A stretch of DNA of 64,000 nucleotides from Dyadobacter fermentans (GCF_019924045.1 NZ_JAHXBN010000013.1:310001-374000), one strand, 5' to 3'. Counted from the first letter of the stretch, positions 1 through 9,646 are shown. Translations and numbers: made by a program. Notes: generated by a model not told the origin, from the letters alone.

Positions 1-32
1 GACAGTGATATACTTACATGTAATTGCACGCT

Positions 33-2273
33 ATGAAAACACCTTTCCTGTTATTCTTTCTACTACTTGTTGTGCGGGCTATGGGCCAGGAGTCTTCCAC
101 CGATCTCTCCACTTCCGACATTGCCGTGCTCGAAAGCAGAAGCGCAGGCCTGCGGCTGAATGCACCTGGGTTACGTGTGATGGCCTCCAACAATTTCGAT
201 GTGAAGTATTATCGCTGCGAATGGGAGGTTGACCCGGCTGTGAACAATATCAAAGGCGCTGTGACGCCGTATTTTGTGATGACCACCGCAGGCAACAGCA
301 TTACCCTCGACCTGTCGAGTGCGCTGACCGTGTCGTCCGTGCAGCAGCACGGCAGTAACGTCGCTTTTACGCACGTCGCGGATGCACTTACAATCACCCT
401 GCAAAGCTCCCTGGGCGTCGGAACAAAAGATTCGGTCACGATCAGCTACGAAGGTACGCCTCCGCTGACGAATGCCGCTTTCGTAGTAACCACGCATGGG
501 CCGTCGGCGACTCCCGTGTTATGGACGTTGAGCGAGCCTTATGGAAGCCGCGACTGGTGGCCTTGCAAAAACGGCCTCGACGACAAGGCCGATTCGCTCG
601 ATATCTACATTACGCATCCCGCAACGTACAAGGCTGCCTCAAACGGCTTGCTGAAAAGTGAAACGGCAGTCGCGGGTTCCAAAACCCGGACGCATTGGAG
701 ACATCGTTACGCAATCGCGAGTTATCTCGTGGCGATCGCGGTGACAAATTATAATGTGCTGGACAACAGTGTAATGATAGGAGGAACGAACGTGCCTTTC
801 AAAACCTATTGCTATCCTGAAAGTCAGGCGACTTTTCAGGGTGGTGTGCAGAATGCGCTCAATGCGATGGTGCAATTCAGTAATCTCTTTGGCGATTACC
901 CGTTTAAGAACGAGAAGTATGGGCACGTGCAATTTGGCTGGGGAGGTGGAATGGAGCACCAGACCTGCTCTTTTATGGTCAATATGTCCGAGACGCTTAT
1001 CGCACATGAGCTTGGGCACCAGTGGTTTGGAGATAAGGTGACTTGCGGAAGCTGGGAGGATATCTGGCTGAATGAAGGCTTCGCGACGCATCTCGCCAGC
1101 ATTTACTCGGAGGCGAAATACCCGGCCAATACCAAGACGACGCGTACCAACGAAATCAACACGATTACCTCGCAGCCCGGCGGTTCCGTGTGGGTGGATA
1201 ATGTGAGTGACGTAAACCGGATTTTCAGCAATCGTCTGAGTTACCTCAAAGGCTCGCATTTATTGTATATGCTGCGTTGGATACTCGGGGACGCAACGTT
1301 TTTTACGGGCGTAAGTAACTACATTAACGATCCGTCACTGGCCTACGGTTACGCCACGACCGCAGACCTGAAAAGCCATCTGGAAGCAGCCAGCGGAAAG
1401 ACTTTGACCTATTTTTTTGATCAATGGTTCACCGGGCAGGGGTATCCTTCGTATCAGGTTGAATGGTATCCGGCGGGCAACTCGGTGCAGGTGAAACTGA
1501 ACCAGACGCAATCGGATCCGTCGGTCAGTTTTTTTCAACTGCCGGTACCGTTGCTTTTCCGCAATACAAATACCAACGAACAGAAACTGGTGGTGCTGAA
1601 CAACATTTCAAACGGACAGTTTTTCATAGAAAATCTTGGTTTCGAAGCCACCGAAGTGACTTTCGATCCCGACGTATGGCTGATCACGCGGAATAATACG
1701 CTGACGAAAACCTCGGGTCCGTTGCCGGTAGTATTCACGGAATTCAATGCCGGGTGCCGTGGAAACAATGCGCGGCTAAGCTGGGCAACAACCGAGGAGG
1801 AGAATGCGGATTATTTTGAAATCCTCGGAAGCAGCGACGCCCGGAATTGGGAAGCAATCGGGCAGGTAACGGCAGTGGGTAATTCAAAAGAAAGGAATGA
1901 ATATTTCTTTGATGCCGAGGCTGTATTAAACCGCAGTTATTACCGCATTAAAGAATATGATAAAGATGGAAAGACGCAGGAAACCCGGGTCGTGACGGTC
2001 GATTGCGGTGTTGACAGCGGAAATGTTCTGATTGCCCCGAACCCTGTTCAATCGGTTTTGCAGGTAACAGTACCCGGTCCATATAAAGCTTTAAAGCTTG
2101 TCGCAATTACAGATGTTTCCGGAAAGAAATATGCATTGAATGCAAGGCAAACTATTGATTTAAAAGGCAAGATTAATCTAAATGTTTCGGATTTGCGTCC
2201 TGGTCTATACGTATTGACCGTTCGGGCAGGGAATGCAGGAGAATTAAGAAATGTTAAATTTTTAAAAGAATAA
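33..2273 (+). CDS. Secreted M1-family zinc aminopeptidase with T9SS sorting domain
   Basis: Gluzincin metallopeptidase that should remove N-terminal residues from peptides outside the cell. Visible: an N-terminal signal peptide ending near AMGQ; the beta-sheet domain of M1 enzymes; a GGMEHQ exopeptidase-type motif; and the zinc site HELGH (H325, H329) with the third ligand in NEGF (E348). About residues 560-660 form an Ig/FN3-like module. The last ~80 residues (from IAPNPVQ to the end) match type A C-terminal sorting domains of the type IX secretion system, so the mature enzyme is probably secreted or surface-anchored. I chose ATG at 33 over a TTG nine bases upstream because it gives a clean signal peptide (746 aa). 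It stands alone ahead of an unrelated thioredoxin gene. Confidence 0.9.
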   Translation: MKTPFLLFFLLLVVRAMGQESSTDLSTSDIAVLESRSAGLRLNAPGLRVMASNNFDVKYYRCEWEVDPAVNNIKGAVTPYFVMTTAGNSITLDLSSALTVSSVQQHGSNVAFTHVADALTITLQSSLGVGTKDSVTISYEGTPPLTNAAFVVTTHGPSATPVLWTLSEPYGSRDWWPCKNGLDDKADSLDIYITHPATYKAASNGLLKSETAVAGSKTRTHWRHRYAIASYLVAIAVTNYNVLDNSVMIGGTNVPFKTYCYPESQATFQGGVQNALNAMVQFSNLFGDYPFKNEKYGHVQFGWGGGMEHQTCSFMVNMSETLIAHELGHQWFGDKVTCGSWEDIWLNEGFATHLASIYSEAKYPANTKTTRTNEINTITSQPGGSVWVDNVSDVNRIFSNRLSYLKGSHLLYMLRWILGDATFFTGVSNYINDPSLAYGYATTADLKSHLEAASGKTLTYFFDQWFTGQGYPSYQVEWYPAGNSVQVKLNQTQSDPSVSFFQLPVPLLFRNTNTNEQKLVVLNNISNGQFFIENLGFEATEVTFDPDVWLITRNNTLTKTSGPLPVVFTEFNAGCRGNNARLSWATTEEENADYFEILGSSDARNWEAIGQVTAVGNSKERNEYFFDAEAVLNRSYYRIKEYDKDGKTQETRVVTVDCGVDSGNVLIAPNPVQSVLQVTVPGPYKALKLVAITDVSGKKYALNARQTIDLKGKINLNVSDLRPGLYVLTVRAGNAGELRNVKFLKE

Positions 2274-2349
2274 ATACAATCTCCACAAGCGTGCTTTTTT
2301 TAGCGTAATTCGATTTGACGAACTATTCTTTAACCAAATATCAAATCCA

Positions 2350-3798
2350 ATGCGCTGCTACGTCTTTACTTTTCTTGTGGGTATTCTTTTCCAGTTGACC
2401 AGTTGCAATCATGAGCAGAATAAATTGGTTAAAATTTCCATTGACCATCGCAAAGCTGCGGGGGATACCGTGAAGATTGTCAGAAGCAACATGGTAAACC
2501 TGGATACGATTGGGTTGGGTAGTGTAATTCTTGACAGTGCAGGAAAGGGTGTGGTAGAATTTGAACTGGATGCCCCGATGTTCGCATCCGCTATGGCCGG
2601 GCATCTGATGTCTGGATTCTTCATTTCTCCCGGGGACGAGCTGGCTATCGTTTCATCAAAGCCAGGGGCCAAATTGCCGGTCAGTTATGAGGGTGATGGA
2701 GCGGCGCTGAACCAAGTTATTAATGAATCGGTCCAAATCTGGAATGGTCTTGGAAAATGGAACGGAGCTTATGTGTTCCAGCTCGACAAGGATGAGTTTT
2801 TGAACGCAAAGGATTCATTGCAGAGAGGATATGATCAATTGTTAACCAAATTGAAGCTGGAAAAGGAGGTTTCCGAGGAAATGATCGACCTGTTTGCCCG
2901 GTATTCTAAAATGAGTGTTCTTTTTTACCAATTCAATTATGCAAATGGAAAAGACTCATCGGAAATTTCCGCTTCGGTGAGAAAAGTTGTTGAAACCCTG
3001 CCCGTCGATACAATTGCCTTGAAAACCGGTATGGCTGACTATTCCATGATCGCCGCGCAATTTTATCAGCACCGGATACATAATGCTGTATATGAAGAGA
3101 ATGAAAATATGGACGCGGATAGCCTGGAATCAATTTTCCCATTTTTGGTAGAAAAGAAAATAAAAGCGGCCGGATATCCCAAACAGGTTGAAGATTTTAT
3201 GCGGGCTAAAAGTGTTAACATTCAAATCGGAATGGCTGGCCTTTCACCCGGCCTCACGAAACTCGTGAACACACTCGAAAAGGAAATCATTTCCGAAGAT
3301 TTTAAAAACGTGATCCGTGAGGACGTTGCCCGCTGGGAGAAAATCGGTCCTGGAAAGCCTGCCCCCGATTTCACCGGCGTGACACCCGATGGCAAGAAGC
3401 TGTCATTGTCCGATTTACGGGGAAAAATTGTTTACGTCGATATCTGGGCGACCTGGTGCGGCTATTGTATCGACGAATTTCCGGATTCCAAAAAGATGGA
3501 GGCGGAATTTAAAGGCAATAATCAGGTCGCATTTCTGTACGTGTCTGTCGATAGCGATACTTTGGCCTGGAAGAAAATGGTGGCCAATGGTAAGGTGCCA
3601 AACGGGCTGCACATGCTCAACGGTGCGGATGCCCCTGGGTCTATCTGGAATTTATACCACGTCTGGGGAATTCCGCGCTATCTGCTGATCGACGCACAGG
3701 GCCGAATGGTGGCAGCACACGCGGCACGGCCGTCGTCCGGAGATGTTCAGCCAGAACTTCGTAAATTATTGACTACGAGTCGTGTTTCGCAAAGATGA
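2350..3798 (+). CDS. TlpA/ResA-like thioredoxin-domain lipoprotein
   Basis: Envelope thiol-disulfide oxidoreductase of the TlpA/AhpC type common in Bacteroidota. The N-terminus is a lipoprotein signal (lipobox LTSC, mature Cys followed by NHEQ), so it is probably tethered to a membrane facing the periplasm. Residues ~25-330 form a poorly conserved helical N-terminal region like those in other Bacteroidota TlpA proteins. Residues ~340-475 are a thioredoxin fold with the redox motif WCGYC (C370, C373) and a cis-proline segment (WGIPRY). The substrate cannot be told from sequence. It lies 76 bp after the M1 peptidase on the same strand and ends 14 bp before the converging nitrate gene group. Confidence 0.85.
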   Translation: MRCYVFTFLVGILFQLTSCNHEQNKLVKISIDHRKAAGDTVKIVRSNMVNLDTIGLGSVILDSAGKGVVEFELDAPMFASAMAGHLMSGFFISPGDELAIVSSKPGAKLPVSYEGDGAALNQVINESVQIWNGLGKWNGAYVFQLDKDEFLNAKDSLQRGYDQLLTKLKLEKEVSEEMIDLFARYSKMSVLFYQFNYANGKDSSEISASVRKVVETLPVDTIALKTGMADYSMIAAQFYQHRIHNAVYEENENMDADSLESIFPFLVEKKIKAAGYPKQVEDFMRAKSVNIQIGMAGLSPGLTKLVNTLEKEIISEDFKNVIREDVARWEKIGPGKPAPDFTGVTPDGKKLSLSDLRGKIVYVDIWATWCGYCIDEFPDSKKMEAEFKGNNQVAFLYVSVDSDTLAWKKMVANGKVPNGLHMLNGADAPGSIWNLYHVWGIPRYLLIDAQGRMVAAHAARPSSGDVQPELRKLLTTSRVSQR

Positions 3799-3812
3799 GC
3801 ATGGGTAAGTAG

Positions 3813-4298
3813 TTAAGCTTGGCAAGCCGTCGCCAGCCCGAATTCTGCCAGCGCCCGCGGAAAATTCCGGCCTTCATGCCCCGAGCGGCTAAGTTTTACC
3901 AATGCGAACCGTTCGAGGATATCGAGCTGAATCCACTGGCTGGCAGAAATGACGGGGCAATTCCATTCCTGCGCTTTCTCGCGTACCTCTGCGGGTACGT
4001 GTGTGTGCACCCATGCTGGGTCGAGATTTTTGAGCAGGTTTGGAACTGTTTTCGTGTATTTCCAAACCAGTTCATTTACGTAATCGGTATAGATTTCGAT
4101 TTCCAGGTCCGTGTGACACGGCATTTCGGCCAGCAGGTCTTTTTCGTCATGATTGAACTTGGCCCAGTCGGAGAGTTGCAGCTTCACGCGGCAGGTGTCG
4201 AGTTTATAACGCACGATCATCGGAATGCAGCGCAGGCTGTCGACGAAATCGCTTTCAAATGCAAAGAAACGGGTTTCGATGGCGGATATGGTTGTCAT
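3813..4298 (-). CDS. Nitrate reductase-associated protein (Nitr_red_assoc family)
   Basis: Small (161 aa) cytoplasmic protein resembling the conserved nitrate reductase-associated family of cyanobacteria and Bacteroidota, whose exact role is not known to me. Features seen: an N-terminal stretch IETRFFAFESDFV, a central KLQLSDWAKF block, and a helical C-terminus with no signal peptide, metal motif or membrane segment. Its start is two bases from the stop of the upstream rubredoxin-tailed gene, so the two are almost certainly translated from one mRNA. The assignment rests on overall resemblance plus position at the end of the nitrate reductase gene group; assembly or maturation of the reductase would be a reasonable job. 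Confidence 0.75.
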   Translation of the reverse strand: MTTISAIETRFFAFESDFVDSLRCIPMIVRYKLDTCRVKLQLSDWAKFNHDEKDLLAEMPCHTDLEIEIYTDYVNELVWKYTKTVPNLLKNLDPAWVHTHVPAEVREKAQEWNCPVISASQWIQLDILERFALVKLSRSGHEGRNFPRALAEFGLATACQA

Positions 4299-4300
4299 AG

Positions 4301-5785
4301 TCAGGCTGGTTCTAAGTTGGATGGTCGGGTAAATTCTACGGCCAGGAAAACGGCCTTGCCACTGTCGCAGGTAGGGCAGCAGTAGTCCGCCGGAAGGTCT
4401 TCAAAGGCGGTCCCGGGAGGGATATCGCCAAGCATGTCGCCATACTCGGGATCATAAATGGTCAGGCAATCAGGGCATTGGTGCACTGTCTTCGCCGTTT
4501 TGACGGCCGCTTTGGCTTCGTCGGGCTCAGATAGCATAGTTTTCAGAGTATCCCTCGATCGCTGATTGTTAAACCGCCTGCAAAGACGTTCCAGCTGGGC
4601 AGGTAAATGTATTTTAAACAAACCCCGCTCAAACAGCACTTGTGCGCGGCTGTTGGGGTTGAAATTTTCGGTATAGTAAAGGTCGTAAACACTGAACAGC
4701 GGCAGCTGCCCGATCCGCAGCAGTGGGCGTTTCCGGATAAGTACCGAGCCGAAAACTTCGGATTTCGGGCGGGTCTGAATTCCGAAACAAAGACCGAACG
4801 TGCGGGTATCGTTCTTGGAAAAATATCGGATCAGGTCGTTTTTGAGTTCTGCACCGTCGCCATTGTGGTCTTCGGTTTGCCAGGCCAGCTCGTTGGCGGC
4901 GTGGCGGACGTTAATGTTATGTTTTCCGAGAATATTGCTCCAAGCTTCACGGTATTGATCTTCTATTCCTTTAATAACCAGCGATTTCCAGGGTGTCGAG
5001 CAAATTTCTCCCACGCGTGTTTTGAGGCATAATGCGCACACATCGAGCAGGAATTCAATCGTAAATTCCTCATCGCGGCGGTAAAGTCCCAGCCAGGTCC
5101 GCGATTCGTAGCGGTTGAAACCTTCGTAGTAGGGCAGGGAAAAAGAAGGCAATTCGAGCTCTTGCTGCGACGGCTGAAAAACATAGCGAATGCGTTCTCC
5201 CACAGCTGCTTTCAATGCACTTTCTTCATTAAAACCTTCTCCGAGCATGCATTCTTCCACTACTTTCGACAATCGCCCGATTTCATTGGTATAGATCAGC
5301 CCGTCCCATTTGAAAACCGTATTCGTTTGCTTCAAACGCACATACAAATACCAGAAATGCGGCTCGGGGGAGGAAATGAAGTTGAGATTACCCGTAAAAA
5401 ACGGCGTAAAGCTCTGATTGGAATCGGAAACGTTGACTTTCAGGCCAGGCTTCCAGCCGGGCTCGAAGTCAAAACTGTCGAGTACGGAGTGGTACTCGCT
5501 CGCATTGAGCCATTGCCCAGTCCTGAAAACGTCCTCGCCACAGTAAGAGCTCACAATGTTGGGCCGACGGTCGGTGTTGACCTCGTAAAAAATGCCCAGG
5601 TTTTTGAAATCGCTTTCCAGAAAACGCATATCCTCGTAATGCACGGTCATCAGCAGTTGCTGCCGCGATCCGAACCGCACCTTGCGGACATTCGCATTCC
5701 ACGCCGCTGAAAGAATGTCTTTCAGGTACCCCGGCGAAGCAATGCCCCCCGGCAGGTTGATTTTGATGTGGTAATAGTCGCGCAT
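4301..5785 (-). CDS. Nitrite/sulfite-reductase-like protein with C-terminal rubredoxin domain
   Basis: Two-part protein of 494 aa. Residues ~1-430 resemble the duplicated ferredoxin-like half domains of nitrite/sulfite reductases (N-terminal YYHIKINLPGG and a CSTPWKSLVI segment like the TPW motif of NirA-type proteins). I find no C-x5-C/C-x3-C siroheme/[4Fe-4S] quartet such as NirB has, so it probably does not reduce nitrite itself. Residues ~437-476 are a rubredoxin: CPDC and CPTC surround a YGD/PGTAFEDLP core, expected to bind one iron. It is therefore likely an electron carrier or accessory for the adjacent nitrate reductase. The ATG at 5785 is preceded by an unusual 10-bp repeat array. 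A functional reductase with atypical ligands cannot be excluded. Confidence 0.75.
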   Translation of the reverse strand: MRDYYHIKINLPGGIASPGYLKDILSAAWNANVRKVRFGSRQQLLMTVHYEDMRFLESDFKNLGIFYEVNTDRRPNIVSSYCGEDVFRTGQWLNASEYHSVLDSFDFEPGWKPGLKVNVSDSNQSFTPFFTGNLNFISSPEPHFWYLYVRLKQTNTVFKWDGLIYTNEIGRLSKVVEECMLGEGFNEESALKAAVGERIRYVFQPSQQELELPSFSLPYYEGFNRYESRTWLGLYRRDEEFTIEFLLDVCALCLKTRVGEICSTPWKSLVIKGIEDQYREAWSNILGKHNINVRHAANELAWQTEDHNGDGAELKNDLIRYFSKNDTRTFGLCFGIQTRPKSEVFGSVLIRKRPLLRIGQLPLFSVYDLYYTENFNPNSRAQVLFERGLFKIHLPAQLERLCRRFNNQRSRDTLKTMLSEPDEAKAAVKTAKTVHQCPDCLTIYDPEYGDMLGDIPPGTAFEDLPADYCCPTCDSGKAVFLAVEFTRPSNLEPA

Positions 5786-5800
5786 CGATTTACGGTTGTA

Positions 5801-6097
5801 TGGTCAGGTATTGTCAGGTATTGTCAAGTGTTGTCAGGTTTGGTCAGGTATTGTCAGGTATTGTCAAGTGTTGTCAGGTTTGGTCAGGTATTGTCAAGTA
5901 TGGTCAGGTGTTGTCAGGTTTGGTCATGTTTGGTCAAGTATGGTCAGGTGTTGTCAAGAGTGTAAGTGTTGTACACGTGATCGGGCATGGAGGAAATTGT
6001 ATCTCACAATAAATGACTTAATGACCATACCTGACTAAACCTGACTACCACATGACCACCACCTGACCACACCTGACCAAACTTGACAATTATTGAC
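5801..6097. repeat. 10-bp phased GTCA/TGAC fold-back repeat array
   Basis: From 5801 to 5960 there are sixteen consecutive decamers, each with GTCA at positions 3-6 (for example TGGTCAGGTA, TTGTCAAGTG). The first 40 bp are repeated exactly in the next 40. After about 50 bp, 6014-6097 carries nine TGAC units in the opposite orientation spaced 8-11 bp. A transcript across the gap could fold into a long hairpin. It fills the 318-bp space between the nitrate reductase stop and the rubredoxin gene start; no gene is visible here. Confidence 0.95.
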
Positions 6098-6103
6098 CTA
6101 CTT

Positions 6104-9100
6104 TCAATTCGGTACCAAACTTGCTTCCAGCGTCTTTTCAAGTATCGATCTCACCTCCGGCCGGCATGAGCCGCAGCCGGTTCCGGCCCCGGTCGTCTGG
6201 CAGAGCTTCTGGAAATCGCCGCAGCCATCAGCAATGGCTTTTTCCAGGTTTCCTTGTCCTACGTTGTTGCAGGAGCATACGAGTTTTCCCATCATAGGCT
6301 CGGCATTCTGGCTGGCGCGCAGGAGTTGCAAACGCTTTTCAGAGAGCTCCACGCCGCCTGCGATCAGGTCGCGGAATTCGAGGAATTCGTTCTTGTCGCC
6401 GATCAGGATCGCACCCACGAGCTTGTCGCGGTGCACGATGCATTTTTTATAGTAACGCTTTGATTTATCAATAAATACGATTTGCTCGTAAGTCGGATCG
6501 TTCGCTGGGGCGTCGGTCAGGCCGATACTGCAAAGCTGCAAGCCCTCCATTTTCAGGATGTTCATGGAAGTGCTGCCTTTATAAGGCTGCGAAATGTCGC
6601 CCGCGAGGTAGTTGGCGATCACCTCGGCCTGTTGCTCGGCGGCGAGGGTAATGCCCCACATCTGCCCGTTCCATTCGGCGATTTCCCCGGCAGTGTAAAT
6701 GTCCGGGTCGGAGGTTTGCATATAATCATTCACGACCACGCCGCGCTTGCATTCAAGGCCTGCCTGCTGGGCCAGATCGATGGTCGGGACGGTGCCTATT
6801 GCCAGCACAACCACCTGGCAGTCGATCTTCCGCCCCGATTTCAGCCTGATCCCTTCCACGGTGTCCGAACCCGAGAAGGTAGCCACCTCATCATTGAAAT
6901 AGCATTCAATACCCCGGTCGAGCAGCTCCTGGTAGAGCAATTCGCTGGCCAGGGGATCGAGCTGACGTTCCATAAAACGGCCGCTGCGTTGGATTACAGT
7001 CACTTTTACATCCATTTCGCGGAACGATGCTGCCAGTTCCAGTCCCAAAATACCCCCGCCGACGATGACCGCATGGGGTTCGGGCTGTTTCAAAAACGGC
7101 AGGAGCGAATCGGCGTCGAGGCGCGAGCGCATATTGAAGATGCCGGGCAGGTTAGGCACGCTCTTTGGCATGAAAGCCTTGCTGCCCATGCCGAGAATGA
7201 GCTTGTCGTAATGGTGTTCCAGTCCGTTGCTATCGATCACGGTCTTGTGTTTCCGGTCGATGTGCATGATGCTCACGCCTTTGTGCACGGTAATGCGGTT
7301 TTCGGCAAACTGATCTTCGCGCAGCTTTACGAGCTGTTCCCAGGTTTGCGAGCCGCTGATATAGTCGGGCAGCATTACCCGGTTATAAAACGGATATATT
7401 TCTTTGGAAAAAACATGGATCTCATCCCTGGCATTTAGCTGGCGGTAGGAATTGATGAAGCCCAGCCCGGCTGATCCGGCGCCGATGATGATGATTTTTT
7501 CAAGTGGTTTTTGATATAAACTCACCTGAACCGCCGAAAACTTGAAATCAGGTTCTTTGGATTTTGGGTCAACCAGCGAATTGGTGAGGTTGTTAGCGCG
7601 CACCAGGTTGCTGCCCAGTATTTTTCCCCAATGCATAGGAAGGAAGCAAAGTCCCTTGCGCACGTCGGTCGTAATTTGCGCCTTCACGCGCACTTCGCCG
7701 CGACGACTGCTTATCGTCACTAAACTGCCTTCCGAAATGCCGCGCTCATGCGCGTCTTCCGGGTGTATTTGCAGGAAAGGTTGGGGGATGTGTTTGTTCA
7801 ATTTCGCAACGCGGCCCGTTTTTGTCATCGTGTGCCACTGGTCACGGATCCTGCCGTTGGTTAAAACCAACGGGAATTGATGGTCTGTGGGTTCGGAGGT
7901 GTTTTCGTCCGGGAGCGCGTGGATTTGTGCTCTTTTATTTTTGGTATAGAATTGATGATCCGTAAAAAGGCGTTTGGTGCCAGGCTGACGTGCTTCTGTT
8001 GAGCGTTCAGCATCCATGGCTGATAATGGCCATTGAACGCTACGTTTTTCTTTCAGCAATTGGTGGCTTACGCCGGTCACGTCGATGGTTGTCCCTTTGG
8101 TTACCTGCACATATTCATCGTAAACCTCGGAAGTCGTTTTGTAATTAAATGCCTCTTCAAATCCCATTTTCCGGGCGAAACGCCAGAGGATTTCGGAATC
8201 GGGCAACGCTTCGCCCGGTGCGTCGAGCACTTTGGGAAGATAGGTAATGCGGCGTTCGGCGTTGGTCATGCTGCCGTCTTTTTCGAGCCACGCGGCTGCG
8301 GGCAGCACCACATCGGCGAAATGCACGGTGTCGGCCCGGTTGGAAACATCCTGAACTACCACGAAACGCGATTTTTTTAATGCGCTTTCCACGGCAGTCA
8401 TGTCCGGCATACTTACCAATGGGTTGGTATTGATGATCCAGATCGCTTTCAGTTTTTCGTCCGCGAGTGCCTCGAACATTTCGGTGGCGGTTAGGCCGGG
8501 CTTGTCGGCAATGCGGACGGGTGTGTTCCAGAATTGCTCCATTTCCTCGCGGTGTTCGGCATTCACGACCTCGCGATGGCCGGGGAGAATGTTGGCAAGG
8601 CCACCCGTTTCCCGACCGCCCATGGCATTCGGCTGGCCGGTTAACGAGAATGGCCCATTGCCAGGTCTGCCTATTTTCCCGGTAATTAAATGCAGGTTGA
8701 TGAGTGAAAGGTTTTTGTTTACACCAATTACCGACTGGTTCAGACCCATTGTCCAAAAGGAAAGAAAACCTTTCGACCGGCCGATCCACCCGGCCGCTAA
8801 GGCAATGTCGGCGGAAGGGACACCACAAATGTCGGCCGCTTCCGCCAATGTGCGCTGCATTACTTGTAGCCGGAATAATTCGAAACCATCGGTGTGGTCT
8901 GTAATAAACCGCTCATCGAGATAATCATTTTCGATCAGCAAACGGCCGATCGCATTGTTGAGAACAATGTCGGTGCCTGGGCGGATCTGCAAATGCAGGT
9001 CGGCCGAGCGGGCGGTGTCGGTCACGCGCGGATCCACGCAGATAATTTTGGTATCCGGGTTCGCCGTCTTATGCGCTTCCACACGCCGCCAGATAATGGG

Positions 9101-9646
9101 ATGACACCAGGCCGGGTTAGCGCCGGTTACGTACATGACATCGGCCGCCTCGATGTCGTCGTAGCAAACGGGAACGCTATCCTCTCCCAGTGACAATTTG
9201 TAACCGACCACCGCGGAGCTCATGCACAGGCGGGAATTGGTGTCGATATTGTTGGACCCGATGAAACCTTTGATCAGCTTGTTTACAAGGTAGTACTCCT
9301 CCGTAAGGCATTGACCGGAGACGTAGAATGCTACCGAATCAGGTCCAAATTTTTTAATTAATGTTTTAAAAACCGCGGCTGTGCGTTCCAAAGCCTCATC
9401 CCAGGTCGCACGCTGCAAAGGCATCGAGCGGTTGAGGCGTACCTGCGGGTAGAGGAGCCTGTCCGACTGATCCATGACCGTATAATGCAGGTTCATACCT
9501 TTGGAGCACAGCATCCCCTTGTTCGAAGGATGCTCTTTATCCCCTTCGAGGCTCAGCTGGCCATTACTTTCCTTCGTCACCACGACCCCGCAGCCTACGC
9601 CGCAGTAACAGCAGGTCGATTTGTAGGAATTGGGGGCTGGTTTCAT
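6104..9646 (-). CDS. Assimilatory nitrate reductase, Mo-bisMGD catalytic part fused to FAD reductase and BFD [2Fe-2S] domain
   Basis: Cytoplasmic reduction of nitrate to nitrite. About residues 1-700 are the molybdopterin oxidoreductase: N-terminal [4Fe-4S] motif C12-x2-C15-x3-C19 with C47 (CSKG), then the catalytic domains and a dinucleotide-binding domain near 590-700. From ~710 a pyridine nucleotide-disulfide oxidoreductase begins (IIIIGAGSAGLGF) with a second nucleotide motif VIVGGGILGLELA. Residues ~1118-1170 are a BFD-like [2Fe-2S] domain (CSCN...CGSC). Separate NasC-type catalytic and NasB-type electron-transfer subunits of other bacteria are thus one polypeptide of 1180 aa, presumably NAD(P)H-linked. 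I chose ATG at 9646 (MKPAPNS) because the 44 codons upstream run through palindromic repeat DNA. It lies in the minus-strand nitrate gene group. Confidence 0.9.
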   Translation of the reverse strand: MKPAPNSYKSTCCYCGVGCGVVVTKESNGQLSLEGDKEHPSNKGMLCSKGMNLHYTVMDQSDRLLYPQVRLNRSMPLQRATWDEALERTAAVFKTLIKKFGPDSVAFYVSGQCLTEEYYLVNKLIKGFIGSNNIDTNSRLCMSSAVVGYKLSLGEDSVPVCYDDIEAADVMYVTGANPAWCHPIIWRRVEAHKTANPDTKIICVDPRVTDTARSADLHLQIRPGTDIVLNNAIGRLLIENDYLDERFITDHTDGFELFRLQVMQRTLAEAADICGVPSADIALAAGWIGRSKGFLSFWTMGLNQSVIGVNKNLSLINLHLITGKIGRPGNGPFSLTGQPNAMGGRETGGLANILPGHREVVNAEHREEMEQFWNTPVRIADKPGLTATEMFEALADEKLKAIWIINTNPLVSMPDMTAVESALKKSRFVVVQDVSNRADTVHFADVVLPAAAWLEKDGSMTNAERRITYLPKVLDAPGEALPDSEILWRFARKMGFEEAFNYKTTSEVYDEYVQVTKGTTIDVTGVSHQLLKEKRSVQWPLSAMDAERSTEARQPGTKRLFTDHQFYTKNKRAQIHALPDENTSEPTDHQFPLVLTNGRIRDQWHTMTKTGRVAKLNKHIPQPFLQIHPEDAHERGISEGSLVTISSRRGEVRVKAQITTDVRKGLCFLPMHWGKILGSNLVRANNLTNSLVDPKSKEPDFKFSAVQVSLYQKPLEKIIIIGAGSAGLGFINSYRQLNARDEIHVFSKEIYPFYNRVMLPDYISGSQTWEQLVKLREDQFAENRITVHKGVSIMHIDRKHKTVIDSNGLEHHYDKLILGMGSKAFMPKSVPNLPGIFNMRSRLDADSLLPFLKQPEPHAVIVGGGILGLELAASFREMDVKVTVIQRSGRFMERQLDPLASELLYQELLDRGIECYFNDEVATFSGSDTVEGIRLKSGRKIDCQVVVLAIGTVPTIDLAQQAGLECKRGVVVNDYMQTSDPDIYTAGEIAEWNGQMWGITLAAEQQAEVIANYLAGDISQPYKGSTSMNILKMEGLQLCSIGLTDAPANDPTYEQIVFIDKSKRYYKKCIVHRDKLVGAILIGDKNEFLEFRDLIAGGVELSEKRLQLLRASQNAEPMMGKLVCSCNNVGQGNLEKAIADGCGDFQKLCQTTGAGTGCGSCRPEVRSILEKTLEASLVPN

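Noticed and set aside
3819..4385. 188-codon plus-strand frame opposite the nitrate-reductase-associated gene
   Set aside because: Antisense shadow of two real minus-strand genes with clear family features.
5801..5960. CRISPR array
   Set aside because: Units are 10 bp with no unique spacers and no cas genes nearby; it is a simple phased repeat.
5768..6038. Three overlapping plus-strand frames encoding repetitive VRYCQVLSG-like peptides
   Set aside because: They arise from the 10-bp GTCA repeats: the absence of stops in all three frames is a product of the repeat, not coding.
6482..7438. 318-codon plus-strand frame within the nitrate reductase fusion
   Set aside because: Antisense shadow: the minus strand encodes the FAD domain with intact nucleotide motifs at this place.
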